A DNA stretch of 10,968 nucleotides from Verrucomicrobiales bacterium. Its GTDB lineage: Bacteria > Verrucomicrobiota > Verrucomicrobiae > Limisphaerales > UBA9464. Made by a program: the position numbers and the translations under genes. This document shows positions 1 through 7,178 of the stretch, in pieces (position 1 is the stretch's first letter; each line of letters opens with the position of its first letter). Below the pieces are notes generated by a model. That model did no database searches. It was not told the origin of the DNA and saw nothing but the letters and a program-made list of their open reading frames with translations. Where the stretch lies: contig SXXZ01000144.1 of the NCBI GenBank assembly GCA_005789375.1, positions 1 through 10,968 of the forward strand, in the 5' to 3' direction.

Positions 1-939
1 CCCCACTGGGCCGGACCAGCCGAGCAGGTTCGCCGTGGATACGAGGCGCGCGCGATGCCTCATAGGATGCAGCGCATTCTGGCCGCCACCTGGCGCAAGG
101 GTTTCTGGCTGGCCGATCCCATGGCGCACAACGACAAGTTGAACCGCATCCTGGCCCTCAATCCGGATCCGGATCTGGTCGTCGCCAATGGAGACTATTC
201 GGTAGATTCAGCCTTCGTAGGAATCTCCGACGAGGCCGCCTGCGACAGTGCCCACCATTGCCTGAGCGCCTTACGGGCTGCGTATGGAGACCGTCTGCTG
301 CCCGTGATCGGCGACCACGAACTCGGCAAGCACAGCCTTTTTGGCGGTGTGGGGGGCCCTCGTTGGGAGAGTTGGTTGCGGCTCGAATCCCGGTTGTCGA
401 TTCCCGCCTGGTGGCAACGGGACATCGGCCGATATCGCCTCCTCGCCGTCCCATCAACCCTGGTGGCGCTGCCCGCCTTCGAGTCGGAGCTGTTACCGGA
501 AGAAGCGCCCGTCTGGAGGGCAGAGCGACAACGAGTTCTCTCCGAAATCCGGACTGCACTGACGTCGCTAGAAGCCGACCGCCGCATCCTTCTCTTTTGC
601 CACGATCCTTCCGCCCTGCCTTTTCTGGCGGAGCTGCCGGAGGTCCGGGACCGCTTCCCACAGTGGGAATCCACCATCATCGGACACCTGCATTCGCCGG
701 CCATCGCCCGCATGGCCACGTTGCTGGCCGGCATGCCCATCCTCCGGGGGCTGGGATCGTCGGTGAAACGCTACTCGACGGCACTCCATCAGGCCCAGGC
801 CTGGAAAGAATTCAGGGTGCGCCTTTGTCCATCGCCCACCGGGGCTCAAGCACTCAAAGATGGTGGCTGGCTCACGGCCGAATGGGATCCGGAGAGCCCG
901 GCTCCGATCTCGTGGCAACACCACCGGTTGCCCTGGTAA
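1..939 (+). CDS. Metallophosphoesterase-like protein (5' end outside window)
   Basis: Probable calcineurin-like metallophosphoesterase; the substrate cannot be told. Numbering from the first internal ATG (55), the visible metal-site motifs are GDY (46-48), GDHE (86-89, in place of GNHD/E), an HD pair at 183-184 and GHLH (210-213), in the usual family order. The first motif, normally D-x-H about 25 residues before GD, is not clear; the best candidate is D21-P-M-A-H25, with a wider spacing. The frame has no stop back to base 1, and those 18 codons are GC-rich at the third position and protein-like, so the real start is probably upstream; the ATG at 55 has no clear ribosome site. There is no signal peptide or membrane segment in the visible part, so it is likely cytoplasmic. 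It is 113 bp from the next gene, which is unrelated in function. Family assignment is fairly sure and substrate is unknown. Confidence 0.82.
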   Translation, partial: PHWAGPAEQVRRGYEARAMPHRMQRILAATWRKGFWLADPMAHNDKLNRILALNPDPDLVVANGDYSVDSAFVGISDEAACDSAHHCLSALRAAYGDRLLPVIGDHELGKHSLFGGVGGPRWESWLRLESRLSIPAWWQRDIGRYRLLAVPSTLVALPAFESELLPEEAPVWRAERQRVLSEIRTALTSLEADRRILLFCHDPSALPFLAELPEVRDRFPQWESTIIGHLHSPAIARMATLLAGMPILRGLGSSVKRYSTALHQAQAWKEFRVRLCPSPTGAQALKDGGWLTAEWDPESPAPISWQHHRLPW

Positions 940-1052
940 ATCTGGGAGGCCCACCCCGGAGGGATGATTTTTATCGTTGGCGCACCAGAGCCCCTTCCCA
1001 TCGGCACTCGACCCCGCTGACCGATTGCAACTAGGTTCGCTGCAGACCCCCG

Positions 1053-3209
1053 ATGCGCCGATCTGCCCCCATTCTCATTGCGTGCCTACTGGCACTGACC
1101 GGCAGTTTCCTCAATGACGGGCTCCGAGGGGCCGAGGGCGGACCCTCTCTGCGATCCCGCCCTTTCGCCATCACCGACGCCGACCGCGCGCACTGGGCTT
1201 TCCAACCCATCCAAAGCGCGGTGGTGCCGAAAGGGACACATGCCATCGACCGCCTGCTGCAAGTCCGCCTGCGGTCGTCAGGCCTCCAACCCAATCCGCC
1301 GGCCACACCGCGCGAGCAAGTGCGCCGGGCCTATCTAGACCTTTGGGGGCTGCCACCGTCTCCCGAAGTGGTGACTGAGTTTGAGCGTCACCCCACGGAC
1401 GCCGCCTGGGTCGCACTTATCGATCGCCTGCTCGAGTCCCCGCATTATGGCGAGCGTTGGGGGCGACATTGGCTGGATCTGGTCCGCTATGCCGAGAGCA
1501 ACGGGTACGAGCGCGACGGACCCAAGCCGCACGCCTGGCGTTACCGCGACTACGTCATCGACAGCTTCAACAGCGACAAGCCCTACGATCAATTCGTGCG
1601 AGAACAACTCGCGGGTGACGAACTGGCCGAGGCGGCCCTCCAGTCCGAATTGACCCTCACACCGAAATGGCGAGCCAGCCTCATCGCCACCGGCTTCTAC
1701 CGACTGCACATCTGGGACGATGAGCCGGATGACACCGCCGCGGCCGAATTCGACGACCTCGACGACATGCTGAGCACGACGAGCACCGCCTTCCTCGGGC
1801 TGAGCGTTGGATGCGCCCGTTGCCACGACCACAAGTTCGACCCCATTTCTCAGGCCGATTACTACTCGCTGCTCGGCTTCCTGAGAAACATCGACGGCTA
1901 CGGCCAACAACACACGGGCGGTGGCGGCCGAGGCACCGGAAAAATCACCCGACCGCTGGCCACGGTCTCCGAATCCTCCCGTTGGTATTCCCAACGCGAA
2001 GCGCGCCTCAACGAGTTGCGACAGCGGGCCAGTCAGGCCAGTGGAACCGAGGCGAAACAATCCGCCGAAGCGAGGCTGAAGCAGGCTGAGGCAGAAACAC
2101 CTCCCTTCGACTTCGCACTCGCCGTTGCCGAGAACGGACCCAAGCCCCGACCCACCCGCATCCTCCTGCGCGGTGATGTGCAAACACCCGGAGCCGAGGT
2201 CCCTCCGGCCTTTCCTGGAATTTTCGCTCAACCGACGCCCACTCCTCCAGACCGATCCAACGAGGCCACCTCCACCGGACGTCGACGCCAACTGGCCGAA
2301 TGGATGAGCGACCCCCGAAACCCCCTCACGGCACGGGTCATCGCCAATCGGGTGTGGCAGCACCATTTCGGCGCTGGTTTGGTTCCGACGCCCGACGATT
2401 TCGGAGTCACCGGTCTACCACCCAGCCACCCAGAATTGCTCGACCATCTGGCTTCCGAACTCGTCCGTCAGGGGTGGCATCTTAAGGCGCTGCACCGCCA
2501 AATCATGACCAGCCGAGCCTATCGAATGTCTTCGCAAGCCCGGTTCGCCAGAGCCCGGCACAGGGATGACGCAAACCACCTGGTATGGCGGCAGAACTTG
2601 CGACGACTGGATGCCGAGGCCATCCGCGATTCCGTCCTCACCATCAGCGGCCGCCTGAACCCAACCCGCGGGGGGCCCAGCGTGTTTCCCACCCTGCCAG
2701 CGGAGGTACACACCACGCAGGACTCGGCCGGCAAGGGTTGGCAAGACAGCCCACTGCCGGAGCAAGACCGCCGAAGCATTTACTTGGTGGTGAAACGCGC
2801 ACTCAAGGTGCCCCTACTGGAATGCTTCGACGCGGCCAACGGCACTAGTTCCATAGGACAACGTACCCGCACCACGGTGGCACCGCAGGCACTAACACTC
2901 CTCAACGATCCGTGGATCCAAATTCAGGCCAAAGCCTTTGCTAATCGGGTCACTCGCGAGGCCGGCACCGACCGCGACCGACAAATCGAAAGAGCCTTCG
3001 CGCTGGCCTTGCAACGACTACCCACCCGAGCCGAGGCAAAGGCCGCACGGAATCTCCTGCAAGACCAGGCCGCTCTTGTAAAAACAGATCCCAAAATTAA
3101 TCAGCAAGGAGAGCCACCAACGGCCGCTCACCGCGACGCGCAACAGTCGGCACTGGTGAGCCTTTGCCGCGGCCTGCTCAATGTGAACGAGGTTCTAGGC
3201 ACCGAATGA
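1053..3209 (+). CDS. DUF1549/DUF1553 (PSCyt2/PSD1) domain exported protein
   Basis: Member of the large PVC-group family with DUF1549 (PSCyt2) followed by DUF1553 (PSD1); no biochemical role is firmly established. Residues 1-27 form a Sec-type signal (MRR, a hydrophobic run, then RGA), so it is probably periplasmic. DUF1549 covers about 60-280, with LDLWGLPPSPE (95-105), SPHYGERWGRHWLDLVRYAE (129-148), IATGFYR (211-217) and GCARCHDHKFDPI (253-265). DUF1553 covers about 405-715, with NPLTARVIANRVWQHHFG (423-440), PSHPELLDHLA (458-468), LRRLDAEAIRDS (516-527) and a closing LCRGLLNVNEVL (704-715). Many relatives carry an N-terminal PSCyt1 cytochrome-like domain; here the protein goes straight from signal peptide to the AHWAF segment (46-50), so that domain is absent. 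A stretch at about 310-350 is rich in Arg, Glu, Gln and Ala and may be helical. Its TGA overlaps the ATG of the DUF1501 gene, its usual partner. No clear Shine-Dalgarno precedes the ATG. Confidence 0.95.
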   Translation: MRRSAPILIACLLALTGSFLNDGLRGAEGGPSLRSRPFAITDADRAHWAFQPIQSAVVPKGTHAIDRLLQVRLRSSGLQPNPPATPREQVRRAYLDLWGLPPSPEVVTEFERHPTDAAWVALIDRLLESPHYGERWGRHWLDLVRYAESNGYERDGPKPHAWRYRDYVIDSFNSDKPYDQFVREQLAGDELAEAALQSELTLTPKWRASLIATGFYRLHIWDDEPDDTAAAEFDDLDDMLSTTSTAFLGLSVGCARCHDHKFDPISQADYYSLLGFLRNIDGYGQQHTGGGGRGTGKITRPLATVSESSRWYSQREARLNELRQRASQASGTEAKQSAEARLKQAEAETPPFDFALAVAENGPKPRPTRILLRGDVQTPGAEVPPAFPGIFAQPTPTPPDRSNEATSTGRRRQLAEWMSDPRNPLTARVIANRVWQHHFGAGLVPTPDDFGVTGLPPSHPELLDHLASELVRQGWHLKALHRQIMTSRAYRMSSQARFARARHRDDANHLVWRQNLRRLDAEAIRDSVLTISGRLNPTRGGPSVFPTLPAEVHTTQDSAGKGWQDSPLPEQDRRSIYLVVKRALKVPLLECFDAANGTSSIGQRTRTTVAPQALTLLNDPWIQIQAKAFANRVTREAGTDRDRQIERAFALALQRLPTRAEAKAARNLLQDQAALVKTDPKINQQGEPPTAAHRDAQQSALVSLCRGLLNVNEVLGTE

Positions 3210-4699
3210 ATCCAACAAACCCTTTCCAACCCCGACGCCAGTTCCTCTGGGAAATGGGTGCAGGCTTCGCCGGTCTAGCACTCACCTCGATGCTGGAAGC
3301 CGATGGGTTTTTCGGCCGCCGCACACGTACCGAATCGACCAGCCTCCCCCAGCACCCACTGGAACCCAAACCACCCCACCGGACCACTCGGGCCAAGTCG
3401 GTGATCTTCCTCTTCATGTTCGGCGGCCCGTCGCAGGTGGATCTCTTTGACTACAAGCCCGAGCTGCAACGCCGGGATGGGCAAACCATCGACAACGAGT
3501 TCCGCCGCAACAGCAAGACCCGCGCGGTCCTTCAGGCCAGCCGTCGCACCTTCCGCCAGCACGGCCAGTCCGGGCTGTGGTGCTCCGACGCCTTCCCGCA
3601 TCTCTCGAAGCACATGGACAAGCTGGCTGTGGTGAAGTCGCTCTACAGCGATTCCTTCGCCCACGGCAGCGCGGTCCTCCAGATGAATACCGGCCGAATC
3701 TTGCAAGGACACCCCTCGCTGGGTGCGTGGCTGAGCTATGGACTGGGGACGGTAAACCAAAACCTCCCCGGCTATGTGGTCATGCTCGACCCGCGCGGCG
3801 GACCGACAACTGGTGCCCCCAACTGGTCCAGCGGATACATGCCCGGAGTGCATCAGGGCACCGTGCTACGAACCTCAGGTGAACCCATTCTCAACCTGAA
3901 AGCGCCCGCGGATCTCGGGCGAGAACACCAGCGCCGAGAGATCGAATTCATTCAAGAACTCAACGCCCGGCACCAGCGTCAACACCCCGAAACCCCAGAC
4001 CTGGCCGCGCGTATCGCCAGCTACGAACTGGCATTCCGACTCCAATCCTCCGCCCCCGAAGCGCTCGATTTGTCGCAAGAGGATCCCCGCACGCTAGAGG
4101 CCTACGGTATCCAAGAGCCCAAACCCACCTGGCACCCGCTGGCCCAAGGTCCGGCCCCCTTCGGACGCCAGTGCCTGACCGCGCGGCGGCTCGTCGAACG
4201 CGGCGTGCGCTTCGTACAAATTTACTCGGGCGGCGGCGCGGCCGGTGGCCAGAACACCTGGGACGGCCACCATGGCATCGAGGAAAACCTGAAACTGCAT
4301 TGCCCGGAGGTCGATCAACCCATCGCCGCACTGCTGGCCGATTTGGAGCAGCGGGGACTGCTGGAAGAAACCCTCGTGGTCTGGGGTGGCGAGTTCGGCC
4401 GAATGCCCGTCTCTGAAACCTTCAATACCGGAGGCAAGCCGGGCGGGCGCGATCACAATCCTAAAGGCTTCACCTACTGGATGGCCGGTGGAGGGGTTAA
4501 AGCCGGGACGAGTTACGGCGAAACCGATGAAGTCGGCGAGGCCGCCGTGGTCAACCGTCATCACCTGCGAGATTTGCACGCCACGATCCTCCACCTCATG
4601 GGTCTGGATCACGAGCACCTGACCTACCTCCATGGTGGCCTGAACCAGAAGCTCACCGGTGTCGTGGAAGCCCAACCGATCCACGGAATCCTGGGCTGA
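3206..4699 (+). CDS. DUF1501 exported protein, partner of the DUF1549/DUF1553 gene
   Basis: DUF1501 protein of 497 residues, a family in the alkaline-phosphatase/sulfatase-like superfamily with no settled function. I chose the ATG at 3206 because it forms an ATGA overlap with the upstream stop and puts an RR signal (PRRQFL, 9-14, then a hydrophobic run) at the N-terminus, which suggests Tat export. An in-frame ATG at 3164 would add 14 polar residues inside the previous gene and is less likely. Landmarks are FMFGGPSQVDLFD (70-82), WDGHHG (352-357), VVWGGEFGRMP (391-401), GRDHNPKGF (414-422), the GGGVKAG segment (428-434) and LHATILHLMGLDH (457-469). The Asp, His and Glu in these blocks are candidate metal or active-site residues by analogy to the superfamily; this is inferred. 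Coupling to the DUF1549 gene implies co-expression and probably joint action outside the cytoplasm. Confidence 0.95.
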   Translation: MNPTNPFQPRRQFLWEMGAGFAGLALTSMLEADGFFGRRTRTESTSLPQHPLEPKPPHRTTRAKSVIFLFMFGGPSQVDLFDYKPELQRRDGQTIDNEFRRNSKTRAVLQASRRTFRQHGQSGLWCSDAFPHLSKHMDKLAVVKSLYSDSFAHGSAVLQMNTGRILQGHPSLGAWLSYGLGTVNQNLPGYVVMLDPRGGPTTGAPNWSSGYMPGVHQGTVLRTSGEPILNLKAPADLGREHQRREIEFIQELNARHQRQHPETPDLAARIASYELAFRLQSSAPEALDLSQEDPRTLEAYGIQEPKPTWHPLAQGPAPFGRQCLTARRLVERGVRFVQIYSGGGAAGGQNTWDGHHGIEENLKLHCPEVDQPIAALLADLEQRGLLEETLVVWGGEFGRMPVSETFNTGGKPGGRDHNPKGFTYWMAGGGVKAGTSYGETDEVGEAAVVNRHHLRDLHATILHLMGLDHEHLTYLHGGLNQKLTGVVEAQPIHGILG

Positions 4700-4775
4700 G
4701 CTGGAACAATTCAGTGGGATCGTTCCGCCTGAGTCGCTTGATCCGAGAGTCCTGGTCGCAGAGGATGGCCGAAGA

Positions 4776-5717
4776 ATGTCCGCCTTGCCCCGATTGGTGT
4801 TTATGGGAACCGCCGACCTCGCTGCCACGGTGCTGCGACGTCTGGTGGCCGACCCTCGCTGGCAAGTGATCCTGGCGGTGAGCCAACCGGATCGACCGAA
4901 GGGTCGTGACCTCGCGCTCCAGCCCACCCCGGTCAAGCAGGCCGCACTCGAGCTAGGCATCCCGATGGACCAACCAACCAAGGCCCGGGATCCCGAATTC
5001 ATCGAACGTCTCCGCACCCTCGCGCCCGACCTGATGGTGGTCGCTGCCTACGGGCAACTCCTGCCGCAGACGCTGCTAGACATTCCCAGTCACGGATGTC
5101 TCAACGTCCACACGTCGCTATTGCCCGCTTATCGGGGAGCCGCTCCCATTCAATGGGCTCTGGCAGACGGCTTGAACGAGACCGGAGTAACCCTCATGCG
5201 CATGGAGGCCGGGCTCGACACCGGCCCCATCGTGACCACGACCACTACGCCCATTTTGGACGAGGACACCGGTCAATCACTCCATGACCGACTGGCCGAC
5301 CTAGGCGGTGAACTACTGGTCCGATCGCTGCCCGACTATCTCGCAGGCTATTTAGAGCCACGAACCCAACCCCTCGATGGGGTAAGCCTCGCGCGCAAAA
5401 TCACCAAAGAGGACGGCCGCCTCGTGTGGGAGCGTCCCGCTGTGGAACTCTGGCGTCGCCTGAGAGCATTTACCCCCTGGCCCGGGGCCTTCTGTCACGC
5501 GGAGGGAGGCGGTAAAACTCGCCTGGTGAAGGTCCACGCTGCCAGCCTGAGTGAAGGCTCCGGCCGGCCCGGAGAGCGACTCGACTACGGCAAGGGACGT
5601 CTGGTGGTGGCCTGCGGCCGTGGGGCTCTCGAACTGCTAACGCTGCAGCCTGAAGGGGGGCGTCGCATGGATGCCGCCGCCTTTCTGGCCGGTCACCCGT
5701 TAGAGCGTTTCACCTGA
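4776..5717 (+). CDS. fmt: Methionyl-tRNA formyltransferase
   Basis: Formylates the amino group of methionyl-initiator-tRNA with 10-formyl-tetrahydrofolate, a cytoplasmic step that prepares fMet-tRNA for translation initiation. The 313-residue length matches the family. The N-terminal formyltransferase domain spans about 5-205: GTADLA (11-16, in place of the common GTPxFA), QPDRPKGR (37-44), and the catalytic block with N110, H112, SLLPAYRGAAPIQWA (114-128) and D148 in GLDTGPI; N, H and D are the classic catalytic trio. The C-terminal tRNA-binding domain follows, with KITKEDGRLVW (208-218) and RRLRAFTPWPGAF (227-239). The frame stays open upstream to 4659 inside the DUF1501 gene, but the family N-terminus fits the ATG at 4776; the upstream GAAGA is a weak ribosome site. 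It lies 76 bp after the DUF1501 gene, and no def gene, a common partner, is seen. The 3' end overlaps the convergent transporter gene by 25 bp. Confidence 0.97.
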   Translation: MSALPRLVFMGTADLAATVLRRLVADPRWQVILAVSQPDRPKGRDLALQPTPVKQAALELGIPMDQPTKARDPEFIERLRTLAPDLMVVAAYGQLLPQTLLDIPSHGCLNVHTSLLPAYRGAAPIQWALADGLNETGVTLMRMEAGLDTGPIVTTTTTPILDEDTGQSLHDRLADLGGELLVRSLPDYLAGYLEPRTQPLDGVSLARKITKEDGRLVWERPAVELWRRLRAFTPWPGAFCHAEGGGKTRLVKVHAASLSEGSGRPGERLDYGKGRLVVACGRGALELLTLQPEGGRRMDAAAFLAGHPLERFT

Positions 5718-6961
5718 TCAACTACTTCAGCCACTTCTATTGCTGTCACTCCTACAGCCACCACGGGGATCGAGTGCTCGACAGTGCGAACTCGACTGGC
5801 GAGCCACACGCTGAAGACGCCCGAGACCACCGCCATCCAACCCAGCCGATCGTAGCCCACGATCTCTCCGGTGGGGGTCTTTACCACGAGCCAACCGCCC
5901 ACTGCGGTGGTGAGCCCAGCCATGATGTCGCGGGCGCAACTGCTCAAACTCAAGAACGCCCCGCGCCGATGCGGTGGCACTGCAAGACTGAGGATTGCCT
6001 GGGCCGGAATGAACCGCCCGCTAGCAAAGACAAAGAAGGATCCCCCCAAGAGCACCAACCAGAAGAGGGGCATCGGACGGGCATGCGTAATTCCCAGAGT
6101 GATCAGAATGGCGAACCCCACCAAACCCGCGTAGACGCGAACCCGACCCAGATCATCGGCCATCCGACCGACACGGGGTGTGGAAAACAGGCTCAAAAGG
6201 CCACCCACGAGATAGACCAAGAACAACTGATTTTCCGCCAGATGAACATTCCCGATGAGGTAGGGCGCGAGCATCGGAATAATGGTGAAATGGGCAAAGA
6301 CCAGCATGCCGTAGAAGGCCAAAGCCCGACGGGCATTGGAGTCGCGGACTACCTCTAGGATCGGAGCAAAACCAAAGCGGGCCGTGGGATGAATGTGTTC
6401 CTTGAGAGTCGGCAAGTTCACAGAAATCAACCCGCATAAGAGGACCGAAAGGATCGCCACCCCCCAAAAGGGAGCCTCCCAATTGAAGCGATTCGCCAGC
6501 GCCAGACCCATGGGAACCCCGAATGCCGCCGCCGCCGAAAAGGAGGTGGTCACCAACCCCAGGCCGGCCGCCCGCCGCTGGGGAGGTATCAGGTCGGAAG
6601 CCACGGTCATGACCAAAGATCCACAGAGGCCGCCGAAGACACCGCAAATCGACCGAGCCACGGCCAGCATCGGAGCGCTATGAGCCAACGCACACCCCAG
6701 GGTGCCGACGATAAATCCGAGATAGGTGAGTAGGAGCAGCGACCGCCGCTCGAACCGATCAATGAAGGTGGACCCAAAAAATCCTGCCAAGCCCGAGGCC
6801 ACCGAGTAACAGCCCAGCAGCGCACTAAATCCCGCAGGACCGATGTGGAGTTCCCTCATCAACTGGGGTCCCAACGGGAGCATGACCATGAAATCCAAGA
6901 CATGGGTGAACTGCACGGCCGCCAGGAGCAGCAGCAGTCGTCGTTCACGGGATTCGATCAT
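5693..6961 (-). CDS. Major facilitator superfamily transporter, drug/sugar efflux type
   Basis: Inner-membrane transporter of 422 residues with about 12 predicted hydrophobic segments, of the AraJ-like H+-antiporter kind (DHA1-type by general appearance). Substrate is unknown. The N-terminal half has a motif A variant between segments 2 and 3, G63-S-T-F-I-D68-R-F-E-R-R73, and R103 in AVARSICGVFGG as the conserved segment-4 arginine. The second-half copy is VGRMADDLGR (264-273). A central hydrophilic loop lies at about 185-210. The C-terminus after residue 395 is unusually Val/Ala-rich (VVAVGVTAIEVAEVVDQV) and is encoded partly in the overlap with the 3' end of fmt. The ATG at 6961 is preceded by AAGGAG five bases upstream, one of the clearest ribosome sites here. 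It is transcribed alone and divergently from lnt. Confidence 0.93.
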   Translation of the reverse strand: MIESRERRLLLLLAAVQFTHVLDFMVMLPLGPQLMRELHIGPAGFSALLGCYSVASGLAGFFGSTFIDRFERRSLLLLTYLGFIVGTLGCALAHSAPMLAVARSICGVFGGLCGSLVMTVASDLIPPQRRAAGLGLVTTSFSAAAAFGVPMGLALANRFNWEAPFWGVAILSVLLCGLISVNLPTLKEHIHPTARFGFAPILEVVRDSNARRALAFYGMLVFAHFTIIPMLAPYLIGNVHLAENQLFLVYLVGGLLSLFSTPRVGRMADDLGRVRVYAGLVGFAILITLGITHARPMPLFWLVLLGGSFFVFASGRFIPAQAILSLAVPPHRRGAFLSLSSCARDIMAGLTTAVGGWLVVKTPTGEIVGYDRLGWMAVVSGVFSVWLASRVRTVEHSIPVVAVGVTAIEVAEVVDQVKRSNG

Positions 6962-7178
6962 TGAATCTCCTTAGGGGCTCTACCGGCCCAAACAGAGAGC
7001 CGCACTGTTACCACACTTTGAACGAAAGCCAACCCCAGAGCCTGATATTGGAACGTCTTAAAACCTCTTGAAGCGTGCAAAATTTAATCAAACCCGCCAG
7101 AACGCAGGGAGTTTCAGTGACTAACCCATCCAAAAGGCTTCCTTTCCGGAGACCTCTGCGTAGCGGTAGGCTGAAGGG
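6962..7178. promoter_or_regulatory. Divergent intergenic region between MFS gene and lnt
   Basis: This 217-bp gap is the longest non-coding stretch in the window and must hold the promoters of both divergent genes. Its middle (about 7040-7090) is clearly richer in A and T than the surrounding genes, with runs such as CTTAAAAC and CAAAATTTAATC. For the minus strand a weak pair, TTGGCT (7032-7027) and TAACAG (7010-7005) with 16 bases between them, is possible but poor. For the plus strand I see only an isolated TTTAAT-like -10. I see no clear operator palindrome, riboswitch or small gene. Confidence 0.4.
6967..6972 (-). promoter_or_regulatory. Shine-Dalgarno sequence of the MFS gene
   Basis: On the minus strand this reads AAGGAG, five bases before the ATG at 6961. 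It fixes the start of the transporter gene and stands out because most genes in this window lack a good ribosome site. Confidence 0.8.

Noticed and set aside
940..1052. GC-rich inverted tract followed by a short T-run after the phosphoesterase gene, as a terminator
   Set aside because: The stem is imperfect and the T-run (ATTTTTAT) is well separated from any clear hairpin, so I could not support it.
1074..1085. Lipobox-like L-I-A-C at residues 8-11 of the DUF1549 protein, tempting because lnt is nearby
   Set aside because: Only ten residues precede the Cys, too short for a lipoprotein signal; the hydrophobic run continues past it to a more normal Sec cleavage region.
1812..1826. CARCH motif in the DUF1549 protein read as a cytochrome c heme site
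   Set aside because: It is an invariant-looking part of the DUF1549 family block; a heme role is possible but there is no cytochrome c fold around it.
1335..2366. A 343-codon open frame on the minus strand inside the DUF1549/DUF1553 gene
   Set aside because: Low-complexity Gly/Val/Arg-rich translation with no family likeness, fully antisense to a gene with clear domain motifs; typical of high-GC DNA.
4703..4726. Inverted repeat GGAAC / GTTCC between the DUF1501 gene and fmt, as a terminator or operator
   Set aside because: Only five pairs with a 14-base loop and no T-run; too weak to call.
4094..5017. A 307-codon minus-strand frame across the DUF1501 and fmt junction
   Set aside because: It spans two well-supported genes and shows no recognisable motif.
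5774..6358. A 194-codon plus-strand frame antisense to the transporter
   Set aside because: Polar low-complexity translation, explained by the antisense of hydrophobic membrane codons.
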